In this document: in pieces, positions 23,762 to 34,721 of the stretch
Layout of the letters: every line of letters starts with the position of its first letter
Position numbering within the stretch: the stretch's first letter is position 1
Assembly: GCA_020747065.1 (NCBI GenBank)
Contig: JAGMVK010000028.1
Span: 186,001 to 250,000 of the forward strand
Direction: 5' to 3'
DNA: 64,000 nucleotides
Source of the DNA: Cadophora sp. MPI-SDFR-AT-0126
Lineage: Eukaryota; Ascomycota; Leotiomycetes; Helotiales; Ploettnerulaceae
Notes under the pieces: generated by a model
Database searches by the model: none
Seen by the model: the letters and a program-made list of their open reading frames with translations, nothing else
Told to the model about the DNA's origin: nothing
Position numbers and translations under genes: made by a program

Positions 23762-25875
23762 CCCCATCATACAGGTAGTTTGTTTCATTCCCCATGCCCC
23801 GCCCTCCGCATGAAGACATCTGGATGAACAACGGTAAGTCTCGGTCTCGACACCAGGTTCGATTTTATGCGGAAGCTGGTTGGCTCATCGAGACTTCACA
23901 TCCACAATTCAGACTCCTATGAAAAGATGATACCCCTGGATGGGAAAGGTCGGTCTCTGCCAATGCCTGTTCTTCGTCGCGCTTTTCCCCTCTGGAGATG
24001 CCAAGTCGACTGGCCCGCCACGGCACTTCCTCATTGTGGAGAAGCCTTCATACGCCGGTTCCTTTGCCATCCAACCTCAGGGCAATCTCATCTCAACTGG
24101 ACCTAGCGTCATGGCATGGAACGCACGAAGAAGGCCCCAAGAAATCGACGTCTAGGGTAGTGTTCTCTGGGCATTGCGTCAATTGGCTTGCATTCGGCCT
24201 TATTATCACTTATCATGAGCCAATAACAAGATATTCACCCGAGACCCGTGCTTACACCCGATGATGTGGAGATTCCAAGACAAGCAGCCAAGTCACGCAG
24301 CGGTACTTCCAAGAAAAGTTTCAGCGAGCGAAGTACCAGACCCGCTATCTTGCATCTCATCAACTGAGACAAGCACATCTGGATGCTCGTCACTGAGAAG
24401 AGAGATGAAAAGTGGATGAGATGCAGCTTGCCTCGTTGGTGAGTGGAGGTTTTGGTGGGACGCTCGCAGGCTTGTCTCCAGCCGGGGACTCCATGAGATC
24501 CATCGCTCAACGAGTCAGCCCCCGTGGGAACCCTTGGCTTCAGGGTTTAGCGGTCTCCAGCGCTCCACCATTTTCACTGCTCCATTTCTCGCCCCAGCAG
24601 AGACAGAAACAAATCAATCACAAGACCGTTGATCTGGCCGCGCTTTTTCGCTGTTCTTCCCGCGAAAATAATTCGGCTTGGATGAGAAGTTCAAGTCGAG
24701 TTATCAAGCCACTGTACGCCACGAAATCTGACATGACACCACTAAACGCAGCACTGAGGTCGCATTTGCAGAAGCCTGAAGTCAACCTCAAGCCAACCGC
24801 CGAGCCTCTTTTTAGTGCCCAGGCCGACGGAGCAGCTACATGTCTTATCGTCCCCGCCAGAACAAGAACAAAAAACTCTTCGTTATCTGATCATTCGATG
24901 ACAATACTGATGCGTCCGATCCTCTCAGCGGTTTCGCGTCTGTGGAGAAGCTTTGTGATCTCGGAGCATGTGGAGACCTTCGGCCCTACTCTGAACCTTC
25001 TTCCGGCTGAGACACAGACAAGCAACAGCGATCTTGGAAAGAAAAGAAATCCCCCATTTCGCTTGAAGCCTGCTGATTGGATTTTGGGATTGCGGGGAGA
25101 TTTCTCTCGGTCTTGACATTTCTGCTTGCAAAAACTCACCACAAAGAGTGCCAGTCATGTTTGAAAGGTTTCAAGCTCTAGAAGCAAGGCAGTCGTCATC
25201 AAAAATCGGATCTAGAAGGCGAACTTCCTGGTTCTTGAGCATGGCCCTTCCTTCCATGTTGAATTGTACGGAGGTAAGGGAACCTGCATGGCAGCCAACG
25301 CGACAATTTTGACGACTGGACTTCTCTACAGGATCAGGAGACGGGCCCACGCCTCGTCAGAGCAAAGTCATATGCGAATGCATGTTCCTCGCCCTTTGCT
25401 TCGATGATGTCCCTTGCGATTGTTTCCAATGCCCTTGGGTTGCATTTGAATATCGCATCATCGAGGTTCGAGTCTATTCCTGTTGCATCTTCCCAGACTG
25501 TAGACCGCTGTGTCATAGGTTTGTCTCGTTGTATTTTGTCTTTGCTTTTACCATCGGTCCTTCTTGTTTCCTTGCTGTCCGAAAGGAATTGACTAGCAAA
25601 TTGCAACGACGTGAGGCTTTCTGGTATTCAAATAATCAAATTGACAAGGAATTGTTTTTTTTTAAGTGGCGGAGAAATCGGAGGGCCGGAAGGCTTCAGA
25701 AAATTGGAATCTGGGCTTCATCGCCTCAAGTCACTCCATGTACAAACTAGGGATCGGCCGCGTATCCTTACCCAATTCAGTGATACTCAGGAACTTCGGA
25801 ACTCTTATTCAATCTCTGCTATTGAGTGATCCAGCAATTCGGACTTCTGTTACATGAGGCGGCACATCGCTGCTC
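23762..25875. other. 2.1 kb intergenic region, no confident gene
   Basis: This lies between the permease promoter and the stop of the lipase gene. A 234-codon frame (24412..25116, plus) is present. It starts at GTG, has no domain or codon pattern I recognise and is matched by other long frames in the same GC-rich stretch, so it was not called. No repeat or RNA gene was seen. Confidence 0.4.
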
Positions 25876-27240
25876 TCAACCAATTGTCCCAGGTCCAACA
25901 GGCCGTTGCAAAATCGCCAACAATGCACCAATAACAATCTCTCCTAACTCAGCGGCCCCATCTCCATCAAGAGTAGCACTCAGGACCGTCCTTGTTCGAC
26001 AGCCTTGGATCGTAGGTACGCCATCAAACCTGTCAACCAGAAACTTGAACGCGTCGCCCGATCCGATGATTTCCTGAGTTGCATGTTCGCTCAATGCATC
26101 TCGCACATAATCAATGTTGGCACCCTGCGAACACAACTTGCTGACCAGAGTGTCGGTATACTGAATCGGTGCGATCTCGTCTGCAACAGCCTGATAGGCA
26201 TATATCGGCATCTTCGGCGTTCCATGCGTTCCCAAGAGTCCAGTAGACGTCAAGACTGACTGAGATATGGGACTATTGAGCGCCGCTTCTCCCATATCGA
26301 AATACGTATACATATCTTGTCCAGCATACGTGACAATATTCGACCCAAGGCACTGCGTGAGTGCTTTGTTGAATTCAGCAGCCTTGGACGGGACCAGATG
26401 TTCATCGATATAGATCTTCAGCTCTGGGTACGCATTTCCGAGACCGAGAATACCAGCCGGAATGAGACCAGCGAAGAGACTTTTGTTGACGGCACCCAGG
26501 ACAGCTGTGATATTAGGAACGACACCACCGATTGCCACACCCTTGAAACTCAACTCAGGAGCATACGAAGGCTGTAACTCAGCAGCCCATTCCGAAGCAA
26601 TCGATCCTCCCGAATATCCCCACATCTGGTACTCAGCATGAGGATCAACGCCTGTTAACGACCCAGATGCAAGAGTCGCACGCACGGAATCGAGCGTAGC
26701 TTGACCAGCTTGGACCCCAGATGTGAACGCAGACTGCAAGCCCTGATAGTCCGGCAGGTTGACGACCCAGCCACGATTCAACGCCGCAATGACGAACAAA
26801 GTCTCCAAACCATTTGAACCGAAGTTCATAGGATTGGATCCTAATTGAATCGTATACGAAGGCGCACAACTCGCCCATGCAGCATCCTCCGCAAACTGAT
26901 AGGATAGGATCCTCGAGTTGTTGACGTTGTTGGGTATGATGACTGTCGTCACCGCTGCTGATGCATCGCCTAGACTATCTGTTGTTCTGTACAGGAGCTG
27001 GTATGCAGCTTTCGCTTGGAAGGGGACGGAACCGCCGAATGAGAGGGGACCGATGGAGCGAGAGCGGAGGATGACTCCTGGATTCTTGGTCGAGAGGTCG
27101 ACTGGAGGGATGTAGAAGGGGTCGTCCGTTGGTGGAAGCGGTGCTGCCCGGTCTGCGAGTGCTTCGTTGACTGGAAAGGCGAGGACAGATGATACGTGCA
27201 GGAAGATGTTGCAGGTGATTGCGACCCAAGAGAATTGCAT
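25876..27240 (-). CDS. Secretory lipase (LIP family)
   Basis: A single-exon gene of 454 residues. The N-terminus is a signal peptide (hydrophobic residues 8-21, likely cleavage soon after). The nucleophile elbow GYSGG has Ser210. Asp354 (in VADEI) and His386 (in LSEHATQE) sit at the positions expected for the rest of the triad. Length and the DPFYIPP opening fit the fungal secretory lipase family (Candida LIP and relatives), which hydrolyses triacylglycerols and esters outside the cell. Several N-x-S/T sites suggest glycosylation. It is transcribed divergently from the secreted FAD oxidase at 28.8 kb, with 1.5 kb between them. No break is seen. Confidence 0.9.
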   Translation of the reverse strand: MQFSWVAITCNIFLHVSSVLAFPVNEALADRAAPLPPTDDPFYIPPVDLSTKNPGVILRSRSIGPLSFGGSVPFQAKAAYQLLYRTTDSLGDASAAVTTVIIPNNVNNSRILSYQFAEDAAWASCAPSYTIQLGSNPMNFGSNGLETLFVIAALNRGWVVNLPDYQGLQSAFTSGVQAGQATLDSVRATLASGSLTGVDPHAEYQMWGYSGGSIASEWAAELQPSYAPELSFKGVAIGGVVPNITAVLGAVNKSLFAGLIPAGILGLGNAYPELKIYIDEHLVPSKAAEFNKALTQCLGSNIVTYAGQDMYTYFDMGEAALNSPISQSVLTSTGLLGTHGTPKMPIYAYQAVADEIAPIQYTDTLVSKLCSQGANIDYVRDALSEHATQEIIGSGDAFKFLVDRFDGVPTIQGCRTRTVLSATLDGDGAAELGEIVIGALLAILQRPVGPGTIG

Positions 27241-28783
27241 CTTGACTCTGGAATGACTGGTCGAACACGAATGCTGCTCATGCGACTTTGGATTTGCCGG
27301 ACCACAGTAGATCGATTACTTTACGGTGAGGTGTATCATGATGAAGTAGTACTGAGAGTGCGCATCGACATCGTCAGTATCTTTCTTCACATGATCCTCA
27401 AAGAATCTCCCATCCAGCTGCACGACCGAGGCTCTGGTTGCCCCTCCCCTCTCGCGGGAGAGCAACATGGAGAATTCGTCTGATCGGTGGGTGATCCGCA
27501 AGTCCAAATCGTATTCGGATGCTAGTGACAGGTGTGCAACTACTGCCGGTACACAGGTTTCCGGACGATCGACAACAGGATGGAAAGCGTCCGCCACGTG
27601 TGATTGCGGGGTAGCGGGGGGAGACGATTTTGATCGGTTCAGGGGGTGTTTTCGCTAAGATTTATCCGTTTATTGAATGAGACCTCAGCTCGTCACGCTC
27701 AGCTATCGACAATCTAAATATAGCGGGACAAAGTACCATATCCCTCAATATCTCCTGAGGCTCTTACTGGTCTAATGCAGGTTTCGCCTTTTAGAGCCTG
27801 TTATCACTCGGCAAAATGAGTTCCAGAAGGGTATCTGGCAGGTCTCGTCAAGTCGATCAACTTTGACATCTGGGCAACACTTGCGGAGATTTAGTTCAAA
27901 GCATTCGAATTTGACTGACTACTGTAATTGATCTTCCGATGTTTTGATCTTTCAGCTCGTCGAACATAAAGCGGGTCAGCCTCGGTATTGGCGACGGCAG
28001 CTGTTGTTGTGGCGTCGATTTAAGCTTTAATTGTTGAAGATCTGCGACTAAAAGCGGCTTCACTAGCTTTAGGCTTTCTCTAGATAAGTTATCGTCAGAA
28101 AGTAACCTATCAAAATTCATAGAGGAAAACGAATACGATTGTGGCTTTCCGCTATGGGTTGTGTAGTGCGCAATTGTGAAGATCAGCATGCCTCATTTCT
28201 TGCGAATGCGGTTTGCAAACATCGGCATCTTACCAGCTCTTGAGAATTGTGGACAGAGACTCATCGTACAGTTTAGATGAAAATCCACAGAGAAGAAGCA
28301 GAGTGACGTAAATCGCTGCACTCTTCTGCACGAATATCAAGAATCCATGCATTGGTAAGCTGTTGGTGAAGCATCAACACGACGACGGCACGGGTAAAGT
28401 AAATAGCTTCATGTGGCTTTGACCAGTTGCAATCTCTGGGCTTCCTCGCTTCCAACGTATGAATGCCTGGGCATAATTTAAGAGGACAGAAATTAGGGAT
28501 TGTTCTCATGTGAGCTGCTAACTCACATCGCGCGATTTGGGATGTTCATGCATGTCCATCGACGTTGACGCCGATGCTCCTCGGTCCACTTCTTTTCGGG
28601 GCCCGTGTCAATGCCGAGATTGGTCTTGGATGAGATCAGCGACTTAAGGTTCCCATCCTATTGAGACATTGATTCACAATGGCGAACCTACGAGAGGGGA
28701 TGGACATATAACATTTGCTGGCTCCCGCAGCTGGAAAACCAAGGCGCGGACGAGAGAAGTTCGAGTCTGTCCAAGTCTTCGCT
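27241..28783. other. Divergent intergenic region between lipase and FAD oxidase
   Basis: 1.5 kb with no confident gene. Two minus-strand frames (28189..27896, 97 codons; 28509..28273, 78 codons) look mildly protein-like, but they have no start context, introns or recognisable family. It presumably contains both promoters. Confidence 0.4.
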
Positions 28784-30284
28784 ATGCATTTTTCTGTCTT
28801 CCAGCTGCTCGTGGCAGCTTCTTCCATTTCAGCAGCATCAGTTGACTCACGGCAAACGCTCTCGGGAAGCAATGTATGCAAGACGATCGCCAGCCGGATA
28901 TCCGGACAAGTCTACTACCCATTGAGCAGCAATTACATCAATGGGGTCCAACACTACATGACATCTTCCTCAGCCACCCCGATGTGTGTTGTCGAGGTTG
29001 CAAACGCTCAAGATGTCTCTGCTGTGATTAAAGTCATTGCTGCGACGAGAACACCGTTTGCTGTCAAGTCTGGGGGCCATGCCTCGAACCCGGGCTTCTC
29101 TAGTACAACTGGAGTGCATATATCATTGTTGAGGTTGAATCAGGTTAGTTTGTCGGGAGATAAGAAGACGGCGGAAATTGGTACAGGGTTGGTAAGTTCA
29201 TCCCATGTTCGTCATGTATTTAAGCTTCGGTACTGACACGATATAGAGATGGACTGAAGTCTACGATGCTCTTGATGGAACTGGTGTCAATGTCGTCGGA
29301 GGACGAGTCGTCGGTCCAGGAGTCGGAGGATTTTCTCTAGGAGGTGGTTACTCCTGGTTGACAGATCAGTATGGTCTGACGTGCGACACTGTCGTAGCAT
29401 TCAACGTCGTCCTGCCAAACGGCAGCATCAGCAAGGTTGACTCCCGCCAAGCCGACCTCTTCTTCGCTCTCAAAGGTGGCCTCAACCGCTTCGGAATAGT
29501 AACAAGCATCATTTTCAAGACGGTTCCCCAGCCAAACCTCGTCTACGGCGGCATCGAGCTGTACGGCCCCGACGCTCTCCCCGACCTCATCAAAGCCACC
29601 GAGACATTCCAAAACGAGAACACGGACCCCAAAGCCCAGCTAATTCTAACCATCAACGGCGGTCTCCTTCCCGGCGCCATCCTCCTCCTGTTCTACGACG
29701 GCCCAACCAGACCAGCAGCATTCGCTCCCTACAACGACATCACCGGCCTATCAATCTCAACAGTAAAGGCTCAATCTTTCGCCTCCTTCGCCAAAGGCAC
29801 ACCTTCAAATCTCCAAGCCGGCCACCGCGGCGCCTTCCACACCCTCATGACCACCGGCCTAACCGAGAATTTCATGAAAGCCGTCCAAAACGAATCCTCT
29901 TACTACGGGACCCTCGCCCTCCTCAACAGCGGCACACTACTATCCTACGACGTCGAGCCATTCCTCAAGTACGGGAAATATGCGACTGATTCCGCGTTTC
30001 CGCATTCCAGTTCGCCGTTACCGCTGAACCTGTATTTCGCGTGGGACGATCCGAGCAAGGATGCGTTTTGGAAGGGCGTGATGCAGCAGAGTATTGATTA
30101 TTTGACGGAGGTTGCGAAGAAGGAGGGGATTTTCAATGAGGGTGATCCGGCGTACCCGAATTATGCGTTGGATACTTATAGTGGTGCACAGCTTTATGGT
30201 GCTAATGTGGGCAGGTTGAGGAGGATCCAGCAGAGAGTTGATCCGAATGGTGTTATGGAACTTGCTGGTGGCTTTAGGATCTGA
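28784..30284 (+). CDS. Secreted FAD-linked oxidoreductase, BBE-like
   Basis: Exons 28784..29191 and 29247..30284 (intron 55 nt, GTAAGT donor, TAG acceptor, phase 0) encode 481 residues. The ATG at 28784 gives a signal peptide (hydrophobic through about residue 18); the upstream extension of the frame has no ATG. The PP-loop block KSGGHASNPGF carries His99, the usual 8-alpha-histidyl attachment site of FAD. The segment LGGGYSWLTDQYGL has Ser172 where bicovalent members have the second, cysteinyl link, so single-linkage flavin is inferred. The C-terminus has the berberine-bridge-enzyme end YGANVGRLRRIQQRVDP. Such enzymes oxidise sugars, alcohols or secondary metabolites using oxygen; the substrate is unknown. 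The gene appears intact. Confidence 0.9.
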
Positions 30285-30563
30285 ACGCATTGCCGGGGAG
30301 AGTTCACGTTAATTGCTGATGGCAATGAAACTGGATAATTTTGGAGTCCTTATTCGCACGATCACTCTGTAGAAAGAAGACATATTATAACGTCCAACAA
30401 AAAATGCACCAGCTATTTGAAACTTCTTACAGTCCTTTGCCTAGTACACATGACTGCTTCCACTCAGTCGTCACATCCCTCCACAACTCATCAACAAGAA
30501 CCAATAAGTTCGAGAATACAAAAACAAACTTCGAAAACACGAAACCTCCCTCCTACCATCAAC

Positions 30564-30857
30564 ATGTCGGACTTGCAGATATCTCTTTCGCAAGTCAAGT
30601 CTTTGAACACAGCTCAAGCCATGTCGGATCCTCCGAGCCCCTCCGTGGAACGCACGACCGCCCATGTCAACAAAACAGCAGTTACGATCTCCGTCCACGA
30701 ATTAAGCCCAGCTGCCACCCTGTCCATCCATCCAGTGTTGTCGACCAACAAGCCTGGCTCTCGTCTCAAGAACCTGTTGAGTCAATTGTCGAAGCTCGAT
30801 CTCCACTATGGTTCACCTGTTCTCAAGGACTTCACCCTGTTCCCGAAGCTACGGTGA
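30564..30857 (+). pseudogene. Truncated 2EXR-family gene
   Basis: The ATG at 30564 lies in good context and opens a 97-codon frame ending FTLFPKLR then stop. The same string begins the 2EXR motif in the gene at 34.7 kb (FTLFPKLPIELRRKI), and the preceding leader is also alike (Leu/Ser-rich with a LLSQLSKL segment). The frame therefore ends inside the first motif and the rest of the domain is missing. No donor and acceptor pair was found that restores it downstream. A short GC-rich repeat array starts about 80 bp later, which suggests a deletion or insertion boundary. It could still be expressed as a short leader peptide; a broken gene is more likely. Confidence 0.55.
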
Positions 30858-30938
30858 AAGTCAGACTCAACTTTTTTTGTTCGCTGGTTCTGTTTTACGG
30901 AGGGAGTAGTGCTTGAACGTGAGCAGCCGCCGCTTTAA

Positions 30939-30997
30939 CCTGAGCCGAGGGTGAGCATTCCTGAGCACGACCTGAGCTACCTGAGCACGGCCTGAGC
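30939..30997 (+). repeat. Short CCTGAGC repeat array
   Basis: CCTGAGC occurs at 30939, 30960, 30971, 30980 and 30991. The last four copies are spaced 11, 9 and 11 bp apart, close to one helical turn, and a GTGAGC variant lies between the first two. It sits between the truncated 2EXR gene and the HET gene. CCTGAGC also occurs at 54443 beside another damaged 2EXR gene. Confidence 0.5.
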
Positions 30998-31151
30998 ATG
31001 GCCCGAGCGTATGTGCGGACGACGTTAAAACTTCGCCACTTGATGGGTGTTCCTTCTGTTCAATTATTTCGTTGTCGAACTCAGGTTCCGGCTGGACAGA
31101 GAGTTCATTCCTTCATTCTCATCTCGACGCAAAATTGTCTTGAGCTTTTTC

Positions 31152-33323
31152 ATGATGGAAAGGTACGACTACTCAACTTGCCCAATTGACGAGACGAAAC
31201 ATGAAGTTCGATTTTTGATCCTCCTCCCTGGAGAACGCGAGGATCCGGTACGCGGGCTTTTAGTCGCAGAACCGCTAGTCAAGGACAATCACGCCGAATT
31301 CGAAGCGTTGTCATACGTCTGGGGCTCGGAAGAAAATCCAAGAGAGGTTCCCATCAAAACCGTTACCGTTGGTGACGCAATAGATGCCTTGCGCGATCCC
31401 ACATCGGCTGGTTATCTGCGCCTGAAGAGTGGCGATGAAATAAGTCCAGGCTTTGGGACCTTATCAATCACCCAAAACCTTGCCTGTGCGCTTCCATATC
31501 TTCGGTATCCCGACAAAGCGCGACGATTTTGGATCGATGCCATCTGTGTCAACCAGGAAGATGAAGTTGAGCGTGGTAGCCAGGTTCAGAGGATGCAGGA
31601 TGTATATAGACTTGCTACAAAGGTGGTGGTATGGCTGGGACCTGAAACCGCGAATTGCAAAATCGCTTTCGAATTCTTGAAGGAGATCAGCTCGAAGTTA
31701 CATTATAACTACTCTACTTACGAAACAGAACTTTTCTCACAAGATCCTGCTGATGCTCATGTAAGACTGTAACTTTCGTTCGCTTTCCTATCACTACATT
31801 CGGTTGACAGCCGTGACACGAGACTTTCGCTGATTCTGGCAGTGGATGAGCGATACCAAAATCAAGATTGCTTCCTCCGAATTTGATTCCCTCGTCGCCC
31901 TCTTCCAGAATGGATGGTTCTACCGGCTCTGGATTTGGCAAGAAATCCAGCTTGCAAACACACAAGCCATAATAAAATGCGGCGAGGACTCAATGTTGTG
32001 GCAAAACTTCCGCCATGCAGTTGGTGTAATGTATGCGAAGGGGTATGTGTTTGATGACGGTGAGAGACAAATTACAAAGGATTATCAGGACGCTTTTGAC
32101 ATGAGCTTTCACCATGCTCGCGTAAGGTCTTATAACATGCTTGATTATGATTTTCAAGGGTGCATTAACATAACGAAGAACTCGAAATGCTCGGATCCTA
32201 GAGACCACATCTATGGAATGCTCGCAATGTTCAACAAGTGGGAAATTACATTGAAAGCGGATTATTCCAAAAGTGTAGCAAGAGTGTATCAGGACACGGC
32301 GGAGAATTACTTCGAGAATACCCGTACGCTCAACATCTTGACTTTGTGCGAGTATTTTGAGGGAAGGAATGAACTGATGCCGAGTTGGGTTCCTGATTTC
32401 TCGTTCGCGAAAGAGTCGCACTTGTTGGCTGATGGGGTGATGTGCAACTTTCCTACCTATGCACGTGAACGCATGGTGATAGAGGGGGATATTTTGAAAG
32501 CTAAAGGAGTGCGGATCGGTGTCATCAAGGGCGCGATCAAGAGCAACTTTGCGGCTTCTACACCAACTGAAGAGGTCGCGAAGTGGACTGAAGAGTCGGC
32601 ACGTGCCCTGGAGCTGGATCTGGGTGCGGATTATCCCTTCAGCTATGGAGAAAGCACGATGATAGCTCTTAGTAGGACTCTGCTATGTGGTTGGCAAGAT
32701 GAGCGGGTCTCCCAGCCAGTAACACCTCAGCTTTCTAAGACGGCAATAAACAGCTTTGCCGAGACGATGCGCATTATACGAGAGACGCCAGACACGATGT
32801 TGACGGGGGACACAAAAGAATTCTTCAAGTCAGGGAAGAATTGGCTTATTGGCAGAAGTCTCTTCGCCACCGCAGAGGGACACATTGGTCTCGCGCCTCC
32901 TTCCACCCGCCCAGGCGATATGGTCGTAATCCTAAGCGGATGCGCACAGCCACTTGTTATTCGTCCTCGCAGCCAGAGTAAATACATATCGTTGGTGAGG
33001 CCTACTGCCATGGCGTCATGCTTGGTGAAGCATTTCTCGGTCCCCTTCCGCCTGGTGTCGACTTTGTTTGGAAAATGCCGGAAATGTGGCCCGCATACAT
33101 GAATCGTAAAACTGCGAGATTACAAGCCGAAGATCCGAGATTAGAGGCGGTGGAATTACCAGAAGGTTGGAGCAGACTAGTGAATAAGTCAACAGACGTC
33201 TACGCTGCTTGGCGTAGACACAGCACAGGAGAGATATTTTACAATTCTGATTTTGATCCGAGAATGACCGTGGAGGCGTTGGAGAAACAGGGTGTAGTCT
33301 TTGAAGCATTTGATATTGTTTAG
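31152..33323 (+). pseudogene. HET-domain gene with apparent 2-bp frameshift
   Basis: Exon 1 is 31152..31760 (an alternative ATG is at 31155) and exon 2 starts at 31843 (intron 82 nt, GTAAGA donor, CAG acceptor, phase 0). The HET blocks are intact: FEALSYVWGS, FWIDAICVNQ and KVVVWLGPET. The frame is healthy through the C-terminal family tail up to about 32983. There the usual tail motif continues in another frame (VGEAYCHGVMLGEAFLGP and on to a stop at 33323), while the original frame stops at 33102 in unrelated residues. The switch coincides with ACATATC at 32984-32990, where removing one AT would restore the frame. No intron can bridge it, because the candidate donor and acceptor are only about 20 nt apart and in the wrong phase. 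The result is either a null allele with a changed C-terminus or a sequencing error. Confidence 0.7.
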
Positions 33324-33832
33324 AAGTGTTTAGATGTTCTATTGGAGGAGAGTTAAAGAAGATTTGAGTGTCAACGGAGCACAAGAAACACACCATCAAT
33401 ACTTCACCTGTCGCATCCTCTAAGGGTCAGTGATGGGAAAGATTGGGAGATACTGGTGGTCTGCTTTCGTAACGATGGATACACAAAACAGAGTTCATGC
33501 ACGCTTTGCGATGGAAACACAAGGAGAGTGTACTGATCTGAAGGGCCCATAGCAATGGGAAAGCTGAATGAAAACATTCTCAAATCTTTGTGACTGTGTT
33601 GTGAATGGTGGTTTCAGACATAATCGTAGGGAAGAACAGTGATGAGTGTGAATCTCATGTCCTTCACGTAGCCTCGATTTTTAGTCGTCATTGTTCTATT
33701 TCCTACCCATAGCTCGTGTCCTTAATCTGCCAATCCCTGACACAGATTCAGTGCTCTCTCAACGTCTCTTCTCAAACAGCCCCTAAAGCGCTGTCCATTT
33801 TCCAAATATCGAGGCAGTCTCCAAGATGTACC

Positions 33833-34721
33833 TCATTCCCCTTCGACAGCTCCAGAACCCTCACTAAACAAACTGCCCACAGCCGATCCTCCCCCACACT
33901 CAATCGAATGAAGATTCTCGTCCCATAACACACCAGGCACCGACGAACTGCACTGAATCTCAAGATGTCGTACATCAGGCCAAGAATCAACACTACAGTC
34001 AAAGCTCTCAACTGTAGCCTTGACCTTATTCAAGATCTTCTCACACTCCGCTCCCATTTCACGGCCTTCCGGAAATTCCCCATCTGAACTATGCGTGTTG
34101 GTCCCACGAAGTTCCATTCCACCACCACTGGTAAGCAATTGAAGCTCTTCAGAAATTCAGGTACAAGTCTTGGATTGTCAAGAAATTCATCCTTGCACCC
34201 AAACTCGTGAACTACGTGTTCAGGATTTTGATCATTTCGAGGACTTTGGGTGTGAAATTACATGGAGCCAATGCAACACCGCCAAGTGAACAAGAACCCA
34301 AGCTAGGAAGCACCCTGAAATCATCTACCTCAGAATTTGCGTAGATGCATACATTCTCTCGACTTTGAAATTGCATTCTAGGATCTCCAACGTGTGCTCC
34401 TCGTAACTGCATTCGCACAACTCGTAATATCGAAGCCCTTCGCTTCGGAACTCGGAGGAGGTGTGGAGAATAGAGGAACTGGTCATTGGAGAATGATTCG
34501 TCCGTGGAGATCTGATCAGTCGTAGATGCGGGTGGGATGAGGAAGAAGCCTTCGTGCCAGCAGAGGAGAACTTCTCTTGGTTCGTGGGCGGCGAAGCGGA
34601 TGATCTTGCGGCGGAGTTCGATGGGGAGCTTAGGAAACAGTGTGAAGGTCGTAAGAGGAGGAGATAATGACGGAGTACTCAGCTTTGGCAGGCTGCGGAG
34701 GAGATCTTGGACCTGCGACAT
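33833..34721 (-). pseudogene. 2EXR-family gene with several frame changes
   Basis: Starting from the ATG at 34721 the frame gives the 2EXR motif FTLFPKLPIELRRKI and its extension FAAHEPREVLL. Family-like blocks then continue in other frames. HTSSEFRSEGLRYYEL lies in the frame of 34486. ANSEVDDFRVL is back in the first frame. A segment around LDNPRLVPEFLKSF is in the third frame, and the closing part (KATVESFDCSVDSWPDV) is in the frame of 34138, ending at 33833. At least three frame changes without introns are needed, so this is a decayed gene unless the assembly is poor here. The ends are approximate. 2EXR proteins are a large fungal family of unknown role, some resembling F-box-like adaptors. 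Confidence 0.6.

Noticed and set aside
24412..25116. 234-codon plus-strand frame as a gene
   Set aside because: It has no ATG at the frame start, no domain, no intron signals and no protein-like periodicity. It is kept only as a low-interest observation.
32979..33017. Intron to explain the frame change in the second HET gene
   Set aside because: The only GT and AG combinations give introns of about 20 nt in the wrong phase, below the size of any other intron in the window.
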